From positions 1 through 31,384 of the forward strand of contig JAGCTZ010000114.1 of the NCBI GenBank assembly GCA_017963165.1: a stretch of DNA of 31,384 bases, written 5' to 3'. The stretch comes from Treponema sp. (lineage in GTDB: Bacteria > Spirochaetota > Spirochaetia > Treponematales > Treponemataceae). Of the stretch, positions 17,791 to 24,574 are shown piece by piece; position 1 is the first letter of the stretch, and every line of letters starts with the position of its first letter. Made by a program: the position numbers and the translations under genes. Below the pieces are notes generated by a model. That model saw nothing but the letters and a program-made list of their open reading frames with translations. It was not told the DNA's origin and searched no databases.

Positions 17791-18010
17791 CAGGGCGGAC
17801 ACATTATAAAAAATTGTAGTAGAGATTATGAAAAATGCGGAAGGCGACTTGTGGATTCAAAAACACTCTGGCGTGCGGCCGCAAGGCGGCCATGTATATA
17901 ATTACAAGGCACGCCAGCGTGTAGCAAGCGAGCTTGCGGTTTTGAATCCATAAGGCGCCTGGGAGGATTTTTCATGCTTATAAATTTTATTTTATAATGT
18001 GGACGCACTG
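17791..18010. mobile_element. MITE-like palindromic element, 220 bp
   Basis: The 311-bp gap between two minus-strand genes (17712-18022) is filled mostly by one nested palindrome. Outer terminal repeats are 17791-17811 against 17990-18010 (21 nt, 4 mismatches; both ends read inward CAG.GCG..C ACATTATAAAA). Inside are ATGAAAAAT/ATTTTTCAT (17828-17836 and 17967-17975), a 21-nt stem 17842-17862 against 17940-17960 with one mismatch and one G-T pair, CTGGCGTGC/GCACGCCAG (17868-17876 and 17909-17917), and two small hairpins (GGCCGC-AAG-GCGGCC at 17877-17891; GCAAG-CGAG-CTTGC at 17924-17937). There is no transposase and no convincing coding frame. I see no clear target duplication. It could be a non-autonomous transposable element or a structured RNA. 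Confidence 0.65.
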
Positions 18011-18022
18011 AAGAATTTAGGG

Positions 18023-19672
18023 TTACAGAATTTTGTACATAGGATCCTGATCTGGTAAAAGTTCAAGGATATGTTTTTCGCATGGGAGGATTTCTGTTGG
18101 GTCGTGTGTTACGTGAAGCATTGTTGTCGTGCCGCTTTGACCAATCAGCTCCATTAGATGAAGGATTTTGCTGCGGAAGCTTTCGTCCAGACCGTGGCAA
18201 GGTTCATCCAGAATAAGAAGCTTTGGAGTTTTTACAGCGGAACGAAGAATAAGAATTGCACGCTGTTCACCGTAACTAAGATTTCCAAAGGATTCCTGTT
18301 CGCGTCCTTCAAAACCACCAAGCCGGAGCCATTTTTTTGCAAGCACGCGCTCTGAATCTTTTGCTGTTTCGTATAGACCAATTGAATCTCTAAAGCCGGA
18401 AATTATTACGTTTTCAAGACTTGTGCCGCCAAGCATACGATATTCTACATGAAGTCTATAAGAAACAATCCCAAGGTGCTTTTTTATATCCCAGATTGTT
18501 TCGCCAGAGCCACGTTTAATTCCAAAAAGGCGGACATCGTTACAATAAACCTGCATATTATCGCCGGTTATAAGCTCCAGAAGTGTTGTTTTTCCGCTGC
18601 CGTTTGGACCACGAATAAGCCAGTGTTCGCCGTTGTTTACAGTCCAGTTAAGATTTCTAAGAACATGATTGTCACTCCAGGCAACATTTACGTCTGTCAT
18701 TTGAACAAGCGGTCCTTGATCGTCGTGTGGTTCCTTTGCGTCGTATGGTCCCTGAGCTGCCAGCGGTTCCTGAGCCTGTCGAAGGACCCCGCTTCCAAAT
18801 AATTCTTTAAATGCGGCAGCCTCTTTTTCTGACATTCGTCCATTAGTTTGGTTGCGGTCGGCAATAAGTTTTTCGTATTCTTTACGGGTTCCGCAGAAGC
18901 TTATTTTTTTATCTGCAAATTCAAGGACATTTGTTATAGAATCTGGGATTTCGTTCCAGCGTTCCATTCCAAGAATTATTACCGGTCGCTCTGCCTGCGA
19001 GAGAAGGGGTCCCTGAGGCTCTCGAAGGGTTTGCAGCTCTTGTACAAAATCAAAAATAATTTTCCTGCTTTGTGCATCAAGTCCGGCAAACGGATCAGAA
19101 AGCAGTAAAAGTTTTTTTCCACTTATAAGGGCACGGGCCAAAAGTGTTCGTCTGATTTCACCGGTAGACATATATTTTAAACCGCGGTCCAGGATTTTTT
19201 TAATACCAGTAAGTTCTATTTCGGGGCGGGAATCAAGAGACAAAGCTTCAGGTGGCAGGGTGTCGCCCTTTTTTAAATCTGGACATAATCGTTCGGCAAT
19301 AAAAACTCGGCCTGTTCGTCCTATGTCTACGCCGCCTTCTAAATAATCGCTTTCGTCATTTTCGCGTTCTTCCTGAATTATGCGGGCAGCTTTTTCCAGG
19401 GAAACAATTTCTATAGATTTACCAAATGTATTTGAATAAAGAGAAATCTGTCCTTCGTCAGTTTGTTTTTGAAAGCCGGTTTCGATAGGGACAATTTTTA
19501 ATCCGGCTTCTCCTGCAAGAGCATTAAAAAAATCTGCCTTGCCGCCACCGTTTGGACCAATAACAAGCCAGACCTGTCCTTTTTCCATTGTCCAATTTAA
19601 AAGCGGAACAACAGTTTTTCGCGGATTTTCAATTCTACAGTTCTGAATAGATATTAATGTGTCCTGACTCAT
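18023..19672 (-). CDS. ModF-like protein with two ABC ATPase domains
   Basis: This 549-aa protein has two ABC ATPase domains and no membrane segments, like E. coli ModF/PhrA. The C-terminal domain is intact: Walker A GPNGSGKTT, signature LSYGEQR, Walker B LLILDEPCHGLD and the switch His in HVTHD. The N-terminal domain is degenerate: Walker A reads GPNGGGKAD (Ala in place of Ser/Thr after Lys45), the signature is MSTGE, and Walker B reads LLLLSDPFAGLD, so its usual Asp-Glu pair is Ser-Asp. ATP may bind but is unlikely to be hydrolysed normally there. Two linker regions carry dispersed-repeat sequence in frame (19008-19029 and 18711-18788). No molybdate transporter lies nearby, so the role is open. 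It has no Shine-Dalgarno site. Confidence 0.8.
   Translation of the reverse strand: MSQDTLISIQNCRIENPRKTVVPLLNWTMEKGQVWLVIGPNGGGKADFFNALAGEAGLKIVPIETGFQKQTDEGQISLYSNTFGKSIEIVSLEKAARIIQEERENDESDYLEGGVDIGRTGRVFIAERLCPDLKKGDTLPPEALSLDSRPEIELTGIKKILDRGLKYMSTGEIRRTLLARALISGKKLLLLSDPFAGLDAQSRKIIFDFVQELQTLREPQGPLLSQAERPVIILGMERWNEIPDSITNVLEFADKKISFCGTRKEYEKLIADRNQTNGRMSEKEAAAFKELFGSGVLRQAQEPLAAQGPYDAKEPHDDQGPLVQMTDVNVAWSDNHVLRNLNWTVNNGEHWLIRGPNGSGKTTLLELITGDNMQVYCNDVRLFGIKRGSGETIWDIKKHLGIVSYRLHVEYRMLGGTSLENVIISGFRDSIGLYETAKDSERVLAKKWLRLGGFEGREQESFGNLSYGEQRAILILRSAVKTPKLLILDEPCHGLDESFRSKILHLMELIGQSGTTTMLHVTHDPTEILPCEKHILELLPDQDPMYKIL
18711..18788. repeat. Tandem 18-bp units ending in 22-bp repeat copy 2, inside the ABC gene
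   Basis: Units beginning GGTCC or GGTTCC start at 18711, 18729, 18747 and 18765, exactly 18 bp (six codons) apart; the last merges into a copy of the dispersed repeat (18765-18788). They encode the linker between the two ABC domains as four hexapeptides such as AQEPLA and AQGPYD. The reading frame is kept. Confidence 0.7.
19008..19029. repeat. 22-bp dispersed repeat, copy 3 (in-frame, ABC gene)
   Basis: A diverged copy beginning GGTCCCTGAG and ending TCGAAGGG, inside the N-terminal ABC domain shortly after its degenerate Walker B region; it encodes part of LREPQGPLLSQAERP. Confidence 0.6.
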
Positions 19673-19680
19673 GTTTGTTT

Positions 19681-19709
19681 ATTTTATAGTTTTTTACGCA
19701 TTCTGTCAC
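19681..19709 (-). promoter_or_regulatory. Promoter placing the ABC gene ATG at about +1
   Basis: On the minus strand GTGACA (19704-19709), 17 bp and TAAAAT (19681-19686) end 8 nt before the ATG at 19672. There is no Shine-Dalgarno site. It lies back to back with the methyltransferase promoter; the two -35 boxes are 5 bp apart. Confidence 0.5.
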
Positions 19710-19714
19710 ATAGG

Positions 19715-19743
19715 TTGCGAACAATTCATAATTTATGTATATT
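19715..19743 (+). promoter_or_regulatory. Promoter placing the Rsm22-like ATG at about +1
   Basis: TTGCGA (19715-19720), 17 bp and TATATT (19738-19743) end 7 nt before the ATG at 19751, which follows a T-run and has no Shine-Dalgarno site. A leaderless transcript is likely. Confidence 0.5.
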
Positions 19744-19750
19744 TTTTTTG

Positions 19751-20983
19751 ATGAACGAAAAACAAACGCTAGCCAATTCTTTGTTTGACTCTAAAAATGT
19801 GCCACAGGATGCGCTCAAAATAATCGAAAATTTTGATCAGGTCGTGCAGGGAATAAAGCCTCTGAACAGCAGACAGCTTCAGCAGCTGCCGGAAAATATT
19901 CGTGCGCTTTCTCATCAGATGACAGATGATCGTGCTTCCAGAAGGCTTGGCTACATGAACGAAAATGTTCAGCTTAGTTCTTACGTTCGTTATTTTACCT
20001 GGTGGAATCTTGTCCGCCTTACAAAGCTTTTTTCAAATCTGCCGGAACAGAGTTTTCCACAGGAAGATTGTATCTGTCTTGATTTAGGAAGCGGACCACT
20101 TACAGTTGTAACGGCACTTTTTCTTGCAAGGCCGGAGCTTCGTTCCCGCAAGTTTGTCTGGTATTGTCTTGATGTTTCTGCAAACAGCATGGCTCTTGGC
20201 GAAGATATTTTCCTTTCTGTATGTGCAAAGTTAAATGCAGAACCATGGCAGATAATTCGTGTAAAAGGAAGTTTTGGAACAACGCTTAAACAAAAGGCTT
20301 CTTTTATAACTTGTGCAAATATGTTTAACGAACTGGATCAGTCAAATGACATGCCGCCAGAATTTAAAGTAAAAAAATATTTTGATCAGTTGCTGCATTA
20401 TGCTCAAAAAGATTCCAGATTTTTGTTGATAGAACCGGGAGTTCCAAAAGCAGCCCGAACGCTTAGTCTTTTGCGCGACAGATTCTTAAAGGACGGTGCA
20501 GCAGTTTTAGCTCCTTGTCCTCATTCTTGTGATTGCCCGATGAATGGTTTTAAGGCTTATACAGGCAGCAAGAATAAATGGTGCAATTTTGCTTTTGAAA
20601 CAAAAGGAGCGCCTTCAAAACTGCTTAAGCTTTCTACAGATGCAAAGCTTCCAAAAGAAAGGGCTACGCTGTCGTTTATTTCGGTGAGCAAAGTTTCTTT
20701 TGCGGTCCCTGAGCTTGTCGAAGGGGCCAAAGGGTTCAATGGTGTCAAAAAATCCTTAATCCGTATTACTTCCGATGGCTTTAAGCTGCCAAATTATATG
20801 AAAGGCTTTTACGCCTGCACGGAATACGGTCTTGCGCTTTTAACAATTCCTGATGAAAACAACAACCGTCTTCCAAAACCACCGTTTGTTCCTAAAAGCG
20901 GCGATTTAATTCAGGTTAAAAAAATAACGCCGGACTCTTTGCCAAAAGACGAAAAATCCGGCGCTGTAATAATAAAACTGTAG
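19751..20983 (+). CDS. Rsm22/METTL17-like SAM-dependent methyltransferase
   Basis: A 410-aa protein of the small-ribosomal-subunit Rsm22 family. It has a helical N-terminal part (LPENIRALSHQMTDDRASRRLGYMNENVQLSSYVRYFTWWN region), a SAM-binding motif at about residue 109 (CLDLGSGPLTVVTALFLARP), LLIEPGVPKAARTL, and then the family's cysteine cluster: Cys256, Cys260 and Cys262 in CPHSCDCPM plus Cys278 in KWCNF. In METTL17 the equivalent cysteines hold a [4Fe-4S] cluster and the protein helps assemble the mitochondrial small ribosomal subunit. A ribosome-assembly role is inferred. A dispersed repeat is read in frame as VPELVEGAKG near residue 319, between two conserved blocks. The ATG at 19751 is chosen over an upstream TTG lying in the promoter. 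Confidence 0.82.
   Translation: MNEKQTLANSLFDSKNVPQDALKIIENFDQVVQGIKPLNSRQLQQLPENIRALSHQMTDDRASRRLGYMNENVQLSSYVRYFTWWNLVRLTKLFSNLPEQSFPQEDCICLDLGSGPLTVVTALFLARPELRSRKFVWYCLDVSANSMALGEDIFLSVCAKLNAEPWQIIRVKGSFGTTLKQKASFITCANMFNELDQSNDMPPEFKVKKYFDQLLHYAQKDSRFLLIEPGVPKAARTLSLLRDRFLKDGAAVLAPCPHSCDCPMNGFKAYTGSKNKWCNFAFETKGAPSKLLKLSTDAKLPKERATLSFISVSKVSFAVPELVEGAKGFNGVKKSLIRITSDGFKLPNYMKGFYACTEYGLALLTIPDENNNRLPKPPFVPKSGDLIQVKKITPDSLPKDEKSGAVIIKL
20704..20725. repeat. 22-bp dispersed repeat, copy 4 (in-frame, Rsm22-like gene)
   Basis: An exact copy on the opposite strand orientation (begins GGTCCCTGAG, ends TCGAAGGG), translated in frame as VPELVEG in a non-conserved part of the methyltransferase. 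Confidence 0.8.
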
Positions 20984-20984
20984 C

Positions 20985-21006
20985 CCCTTCGACAAGCTCA
21001 GGGACC
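20985..21006. repeat. 22-bp dispersed repeat, copy 5 (intergenic)
   Basis: An exact copy immediately after the stop codon of the Rsm22-like gene and 8 bp before the stop of the convergent membrane-protein gene. Its CCCT/AGGG ends could add a weak hairpin between the convergent transcripts. Confidence 0.8.
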
Positions 21007-21013
21007 CCAGAAT

Positions 21014-21433
21014 TTATTTGTTTGTTATAGCTCCAATAAGACCAACAATCCATCCTGCACAAATCATGTACAAACCAATTGCCGCATATTTCAGGTTGAA
21101 TTTACCAATTGCCTTTGTAACGCCGTTATCGCTGAACTTGATGAGGAAAATCAATCCTCCAACAATACTTACGATAATACAGATAAGTCTAAGTAAGCTT
21201 GTAGATTTTCCTGCACTTACAAAACAGAAAACTGCACCAACAACTGCTCCACAGAAAATAAGGAGAGCAGCAAGAGAGCTCCAGCCAAAGTTCTTGTCCA
21301 GATGAATGAACTTAAAACCATTTGCTGTAACATTCAGGAGCTTTCCTCTAAACAAAGGAAGGCAGAAACCAATTGCTATTAAAAGCACGCCAATTAAGTA
21401 GATGAGAGGTAATTTTACACTCTTTTTTCCCAT
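21014..21433 (-). CDS. Small four-span membrane protein of unknown function
   Basis: A 139-aa, very hydrophobic protein with four predicted membrane segments (about residues 8-27, 50-72, 80-100 and 113-135). A short loop with NVTANGFKFIHLDKNFGW follows the first. I do not recognise a family. The ATG at 21433 has AGGAAG upstream, but a possible promoter (TTGCGA, 17 bp, TTTATA at 21445-21450) is so close that the leader may be only a few bases. It faces the Rsm22-like gene and is divergent from the signalling gene. Confidence 0.6.
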   Translation of the reverse strand: MGKKSVKLPLIYLIGVLLIAIGFCLPLFRGKLLNVTANGFKFIHLDKNFGWSSLAALLIFCGAVVGAVFCFVSAGKSTSLLRLICIIVSIVGGLIFLIKFSDNGVTKAIGKFNLKYAAIGLYMICAGWIVGLIGAITNK

Positions 21434-21585
21434 ATTTTACTTCCTATAAAAGTAATAGATTAAAGGTTCGCAACGCAAACTCATCACACTTTTTTTATCA
21501 ATATTTAATTATACCACACTCCAAAAAAAATACATAGAAAAAAAAACACGTCTTGAAGGTGCCCTGTCAGAATAAAAAATTATAA

Positions 21586-21613
21586 TTGTTATTCTAAAAA
21601 GATGTGTTATAAT
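21586..21613 (+). promoter_or_regulatory. Promoter of the REC-GGDEF-EAL gene
   Basis: TTGTTA (21586-21591), a 16-bp spacer and a perfect TATAAT (21608-21613) give a transcript start near 21620 and a leader of about 36 nt that carries AGGA and a four-codon ORF. Confidence 0.6.
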
Positions 21614-21644
21614 TAATAGTAGATAGGTGGAAACAGGATAATTA

Positions 21645-21659
21645 ATGGAACTGTTATGA
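21645..21659 (+). CDS. Four-codon upstream ORF overlapping the signalling gene start
   Basis: ATG-GAA-CTG-TTA-TGA encodes MELL. AGGA lies at the best distance (6 nt) before this ATG, whereas the main gene's own ATG has only a weak GGA. The stop overlaps the main start as ATGA, a typical coupling arrangement. It may be chance. Confidence 0.35.
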   Translation: MELL

Positions 21660-24574
21660 AAGAAGGTCCAGAACAACAAAAACCAACAATTCTCTTAGTT
21701 GAAAAAAATGAAGAAGATCGAAAACTTTTAACAGATATTATTTCTTCACATTACAATATTGTTTATTCCCAGGCCGAAGAAGAAATCCTTTTACTTTTAC
21801 AGGATAAAGAAGATGTTATTTCGGCTGCCGTTATAGATTCAGAAAGCGCTCTTCCTATTCTTGAAACAATCAGAGCTATTCCAACTTTGGAGCAGTTTCC
21901 TGTTCTTATAAGTTTTTCTGCTCCTGATGAAAATCTTGAAATAAAGCTTCTTGATCTTGATATTGTTGATTTTCTTAAAAAACCTTTTGCCCCTAATCGT
22001 GTTTATAATCGTCTTAAAACAGCAATAAAACTTTTTAATGCAAATTCTGCAATCTATGAACTTGAGCGTGATGAACTTACAGGTCTTTATACACGTCAGG
22101 CATTCCTGCGCAAAGCCGAAAAAATCCGTGCAGAACATCCGACAAAAAGATTCTGCGTAATGGCTTTTGACTTTGACAACTTTAAATCTTCTAATACTTT
22201 GTATGGCGAAGAAAAATGTAATGAATTTTTAGCATACACAGCAAAGAGGCTCAAAGGTCTTTTGCCAAGAGGAATTGCCGGTCGTTTTGGCGGCGATCAG
22301 TTTATTCTATTTTTTGATTACGAAGGTGATGTAGTTGATGTTGAACGCGTAAAGACAATAAGTAAAGCAATTCTTGATACTGCGCCAATTCCACATCAGA
22401 TTGCAAAAGTGGGAATAAATGCTCCAATCAGTTATGACCTTCCATTTATTGTTTGCTGTGACAGAGCCTTTCTTGCTATCCGCGAAATAAAAGGTATTTA
22501 CGGAAAAGACATTGCCTTTTTTGAAAGTGGCTTACAAAAGCAGTTGCTTGATGAACAGCACATTATTGAGACAATGGAAGCTGCGCTGGAGAATAACGAA
22601 TTCATGGTTTTCTATCAGCCAAAGCACGAAGCAATCACAGAAAAAATAGTTGGAGCCGAAGCTCTTGTTCGCTGGAAACACGGTGAATATGGTTTTATGG
22701 GACCAAATCAATTTATTCCAATTTTTGAAAAAAACGGATTTATAACAAAGCTCGATTTTTTTGTACTTGAACAGGTTTGTAAAGATATTAAGCGTTGGGA
22801 AAAAGAAGGTTATCCTATTGTTCCAATTTCTGTAAATGTTTCGCGAAGAGATTTTATTGAAGTGGGAATTATAGATAAGCAGCTTCAGTTAATAGAAAGC
22901 TATCAAGTTCCGCATGAATTTCTTCATATGGAAGTTACAGAATCCTTGTATTCAGATAATACAGATATAATTGTTTCCCAGGTAAGAAAGGTTCAGAATC
23001 TTGGATTTGAAATTGAAATGGATGATTTTGGTGCCGGCTATTCTTCTCTTGGAATGCTTGCGGGATTCCCTCTGGATGTTATAAAACTTGATATAAGTTT
23101 TGTCCGCGATTTGGAAAGAAATGAAATTGTTATTGAAAACATAATCAAGATGGCTCATAGACTTGGGCTTCTTACTGTTGCCGAAGGTGCCGAAACAACT
23201 GATCAGTTTGTAACTTTAAAAAGCCTTGGCTGTGATTACATTCAGGGTTACTATTTTTCAAAGCCTCTTTCTGTAGAAAATTATGAAGCTTATTTGCGCA
23301 GCAGTTCTGTAGAAATCATTAAGCCTAAAAAAACTCGGACAGGCGAAAATGATTCCTGGCACATGAACGAAAGCCTTTTGGTTGCAGCCAGTGAAGTAGC
23401 AGAAGCTGTTCCCGGAGGATTTTTCTCTTATCATGCCGATGGCAATCTTGAAATAATTTCTTTTAATAAAGAGCTTATGAATATGTTTGCCTGCGAAACG
23501 GCAGAAGAGTTCAGAACATATACGGGCAATTCTTTTAAGGGAATTGTTATGGCTGCTGATTTTGAATATGTTCAAAAAAGTATTGAAAATCAAATTAAAG
23601 AAGATAATGATCTTGATTATGTTGAATATAGAATAAAGGCAAAAGACGGAACTGTAAAATATGTAAAAGATTACGGCCGCTTTGTAAAGACAAAAAAATA
23701 CGGTGATATTTTCTATGTTTTCATAAATGATGTTACAGAAGAGCAGCGCTGGTATGTTCATTCAGAAATAGAAAACTTTAAGAAGATGGAGCTTGAACAT
23801 GTTCTTACTAGAGCAACTACTGCAAATAAAGCAAAAGACATTTTTATGTCAAATGTTGTAAAGGACATTTCTCCGTTAATTAAAGAAATAATTGAAAGCA
23901 CAAATAATATTGGAAGCAATCTTAGTAATCCTGAAATTATCTGTGAAAATCTTTCAAAGGCAAAACGTGCAGAAGAGAAAGTGCTTAGCTTTGTAAATAA
24001 TATTGGAGAGCTTTCTAGAATTGGTTCGGGTGAAGTTCATCTTGAAGAAACTCCAACAGATATTTCGCATGCTGTAGACAACATTTATAATCTTGTAAAA
24101 AAGGTTGCTGTTACAAAAGGTGTAAAGCTGGAATACTGGAGTCAAATTTATAATCCATATATTTATCAGGATATTATTCATACCACAGATGTTGTTATGA
24201 ATATTCTGATGAATGCAATAAAATATACGCCGCCTAGAGGTGTTGTAAAATTTGGACTTAAACAGTATCCGGGTAAAAATGAAAATGAATGTATGATTGA
24301 TTTTATTTGCGAAGATACAGGTATTGGTATTTCAGAGGAATTCCTGCCGTATGTTTGCAATAATTATTCGCGCGAAGATAATGAAGTAAATGCTGTGATT
24401 CCTGGTTCAGGTTTGGGGCTTGCAATTGCAAAAGAACTTCTTGGACTTATGAGTGGAACTATCGAAATCAAAAGTGAATTAGGCAAAGGTACGACTGTAA
24501 GAACCTCACAGCCGCACCGATTTGCTGATAAGAAAGATGTAAAGAAAGCAGCGTTACTTGTTGATCATCTCTAA
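21656..24574 (+). CDS. Multidomain c-di-GMP signalling protein: REC-GGDQF-EAL-PAS-degenerate histidine kinase
   Basis: This 972-aa soluble protein has five domains. Residues 11-130 are receiver-like: Asp61 and the Lys of FLKKPF are kept, but the usual acidic pair reads Glu-Lys. Residues 135-300 are a GGDEF domain with GGDQF near 211, so cyclase activity is doubtful. Residues 305-560 are an EAL domain with the catalytic set present: E335-A-L, NVSRRD, MEVTES, DDFGAGYS (456-457), IKLD, AEGAET, QGYYFSKP, so c-di-GMP hydrolysis is expected. A PAS domain follows (about 575-695). The end resembles a histidine kinase: the dimerisation helix reads FMSNVVKDISPL with Lys736 where His should be, while the ATPase part keeps its N-box, DTGIGI and GSGLGLAIAKEL. 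Its last 21 bp overlap the convergent symporter gene. Confidence 0.85.
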   Translation: MKEGPEQQKPTILLVEKNEEDRKLLTDIISSHYNIVYSQAEEEILLLLQDKEDVISAAVIDSESALPILETIRAIPTLEQFPVLISFSAPDENLEIKLLDLDIVDFLKKPFAPNRVYNRLKTAIKLFNANSAIYELERDELTGLYTRQAFLRKAEKIRAEHPTKRFCVMAFDFDNFKSSNTLYGEEKCNEFLAYTAKRLKGLLPRGIAGRFGGDQFILFFDYEGDVVDVERVKTISKAILDTAPIPHQIAKVGINAPISYDLPFIVCCDRAFLAIREIKGIYGKDIAFFESGLQKQLLDEQHIIETMEAALENNEFMVFYQPKHEAITEKIVGAEALVRWKHGEYGFMGPNQFIPIFEKNGFITKLDFFVLEQVCKDIKRWEKEGYPIVPISVNVSRRDFIEVGIIDKQLQLIESYQVPHEFLHMEVTESLYSDNTDIIVSQVRKVQNLGFEIEMDDFGAGYSSLGMLAGFPLDVIKLDISFVRDLERNEIVIENIIKMAHRLGLLTVAEGAETTDQFVTLKSLGCDYIQGYYFSKPLSVENYEAYLRSSSVEIIKPKKTRTGENDSWHMNESLLVAASEVAEAVPGGFFSYHADGNLEIISFNKELMNMFACETAEEFRTYTGNSFKGIVMAADFEYVQKSIENQIKEDNDLDYVEYRIKAKDGTVKYVKDYGRFVKTKKYGDIFYVFINDVTEEQRWYVHSEIENFKKMELEHVLTRATTANKAKDIFMSNVVKDISPLIKEIIESTNNIGSNLSNPEIICENLSKAKRAEEKVLSFVNNIGELSRIGSGEVHLEETPTDISHAVDNIYNLVKKVAVTKGVKLEYWSQIYNPYIYQDIIHTTDVVMNILMNAIKYTPPRGVVKFGLKQYPGKNENECMIDFICEDTGIGISEEFLPYVCNNYSREDNEVNAVIPGSGLGLAIAKELLGLMSGTIEIKSELGKGTTVRTSQPHRFADKKDVKKAALLVDHL

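Noticed and set aside
17842..17960. Integron attC-like site
   Set aside because: The folded arms are suggestive, but I see no convincing GTTRRRY/RYYYAAC core sites and no integrase or cassette array.
17826..18008. A 60-codon minus-strand ORF across the palindromic element
   Set aside because: The sequence is fully explained by nested inverted repeats, the peptide is low-complexity-like and basic, and there is no ribosome site; coding is not supported.
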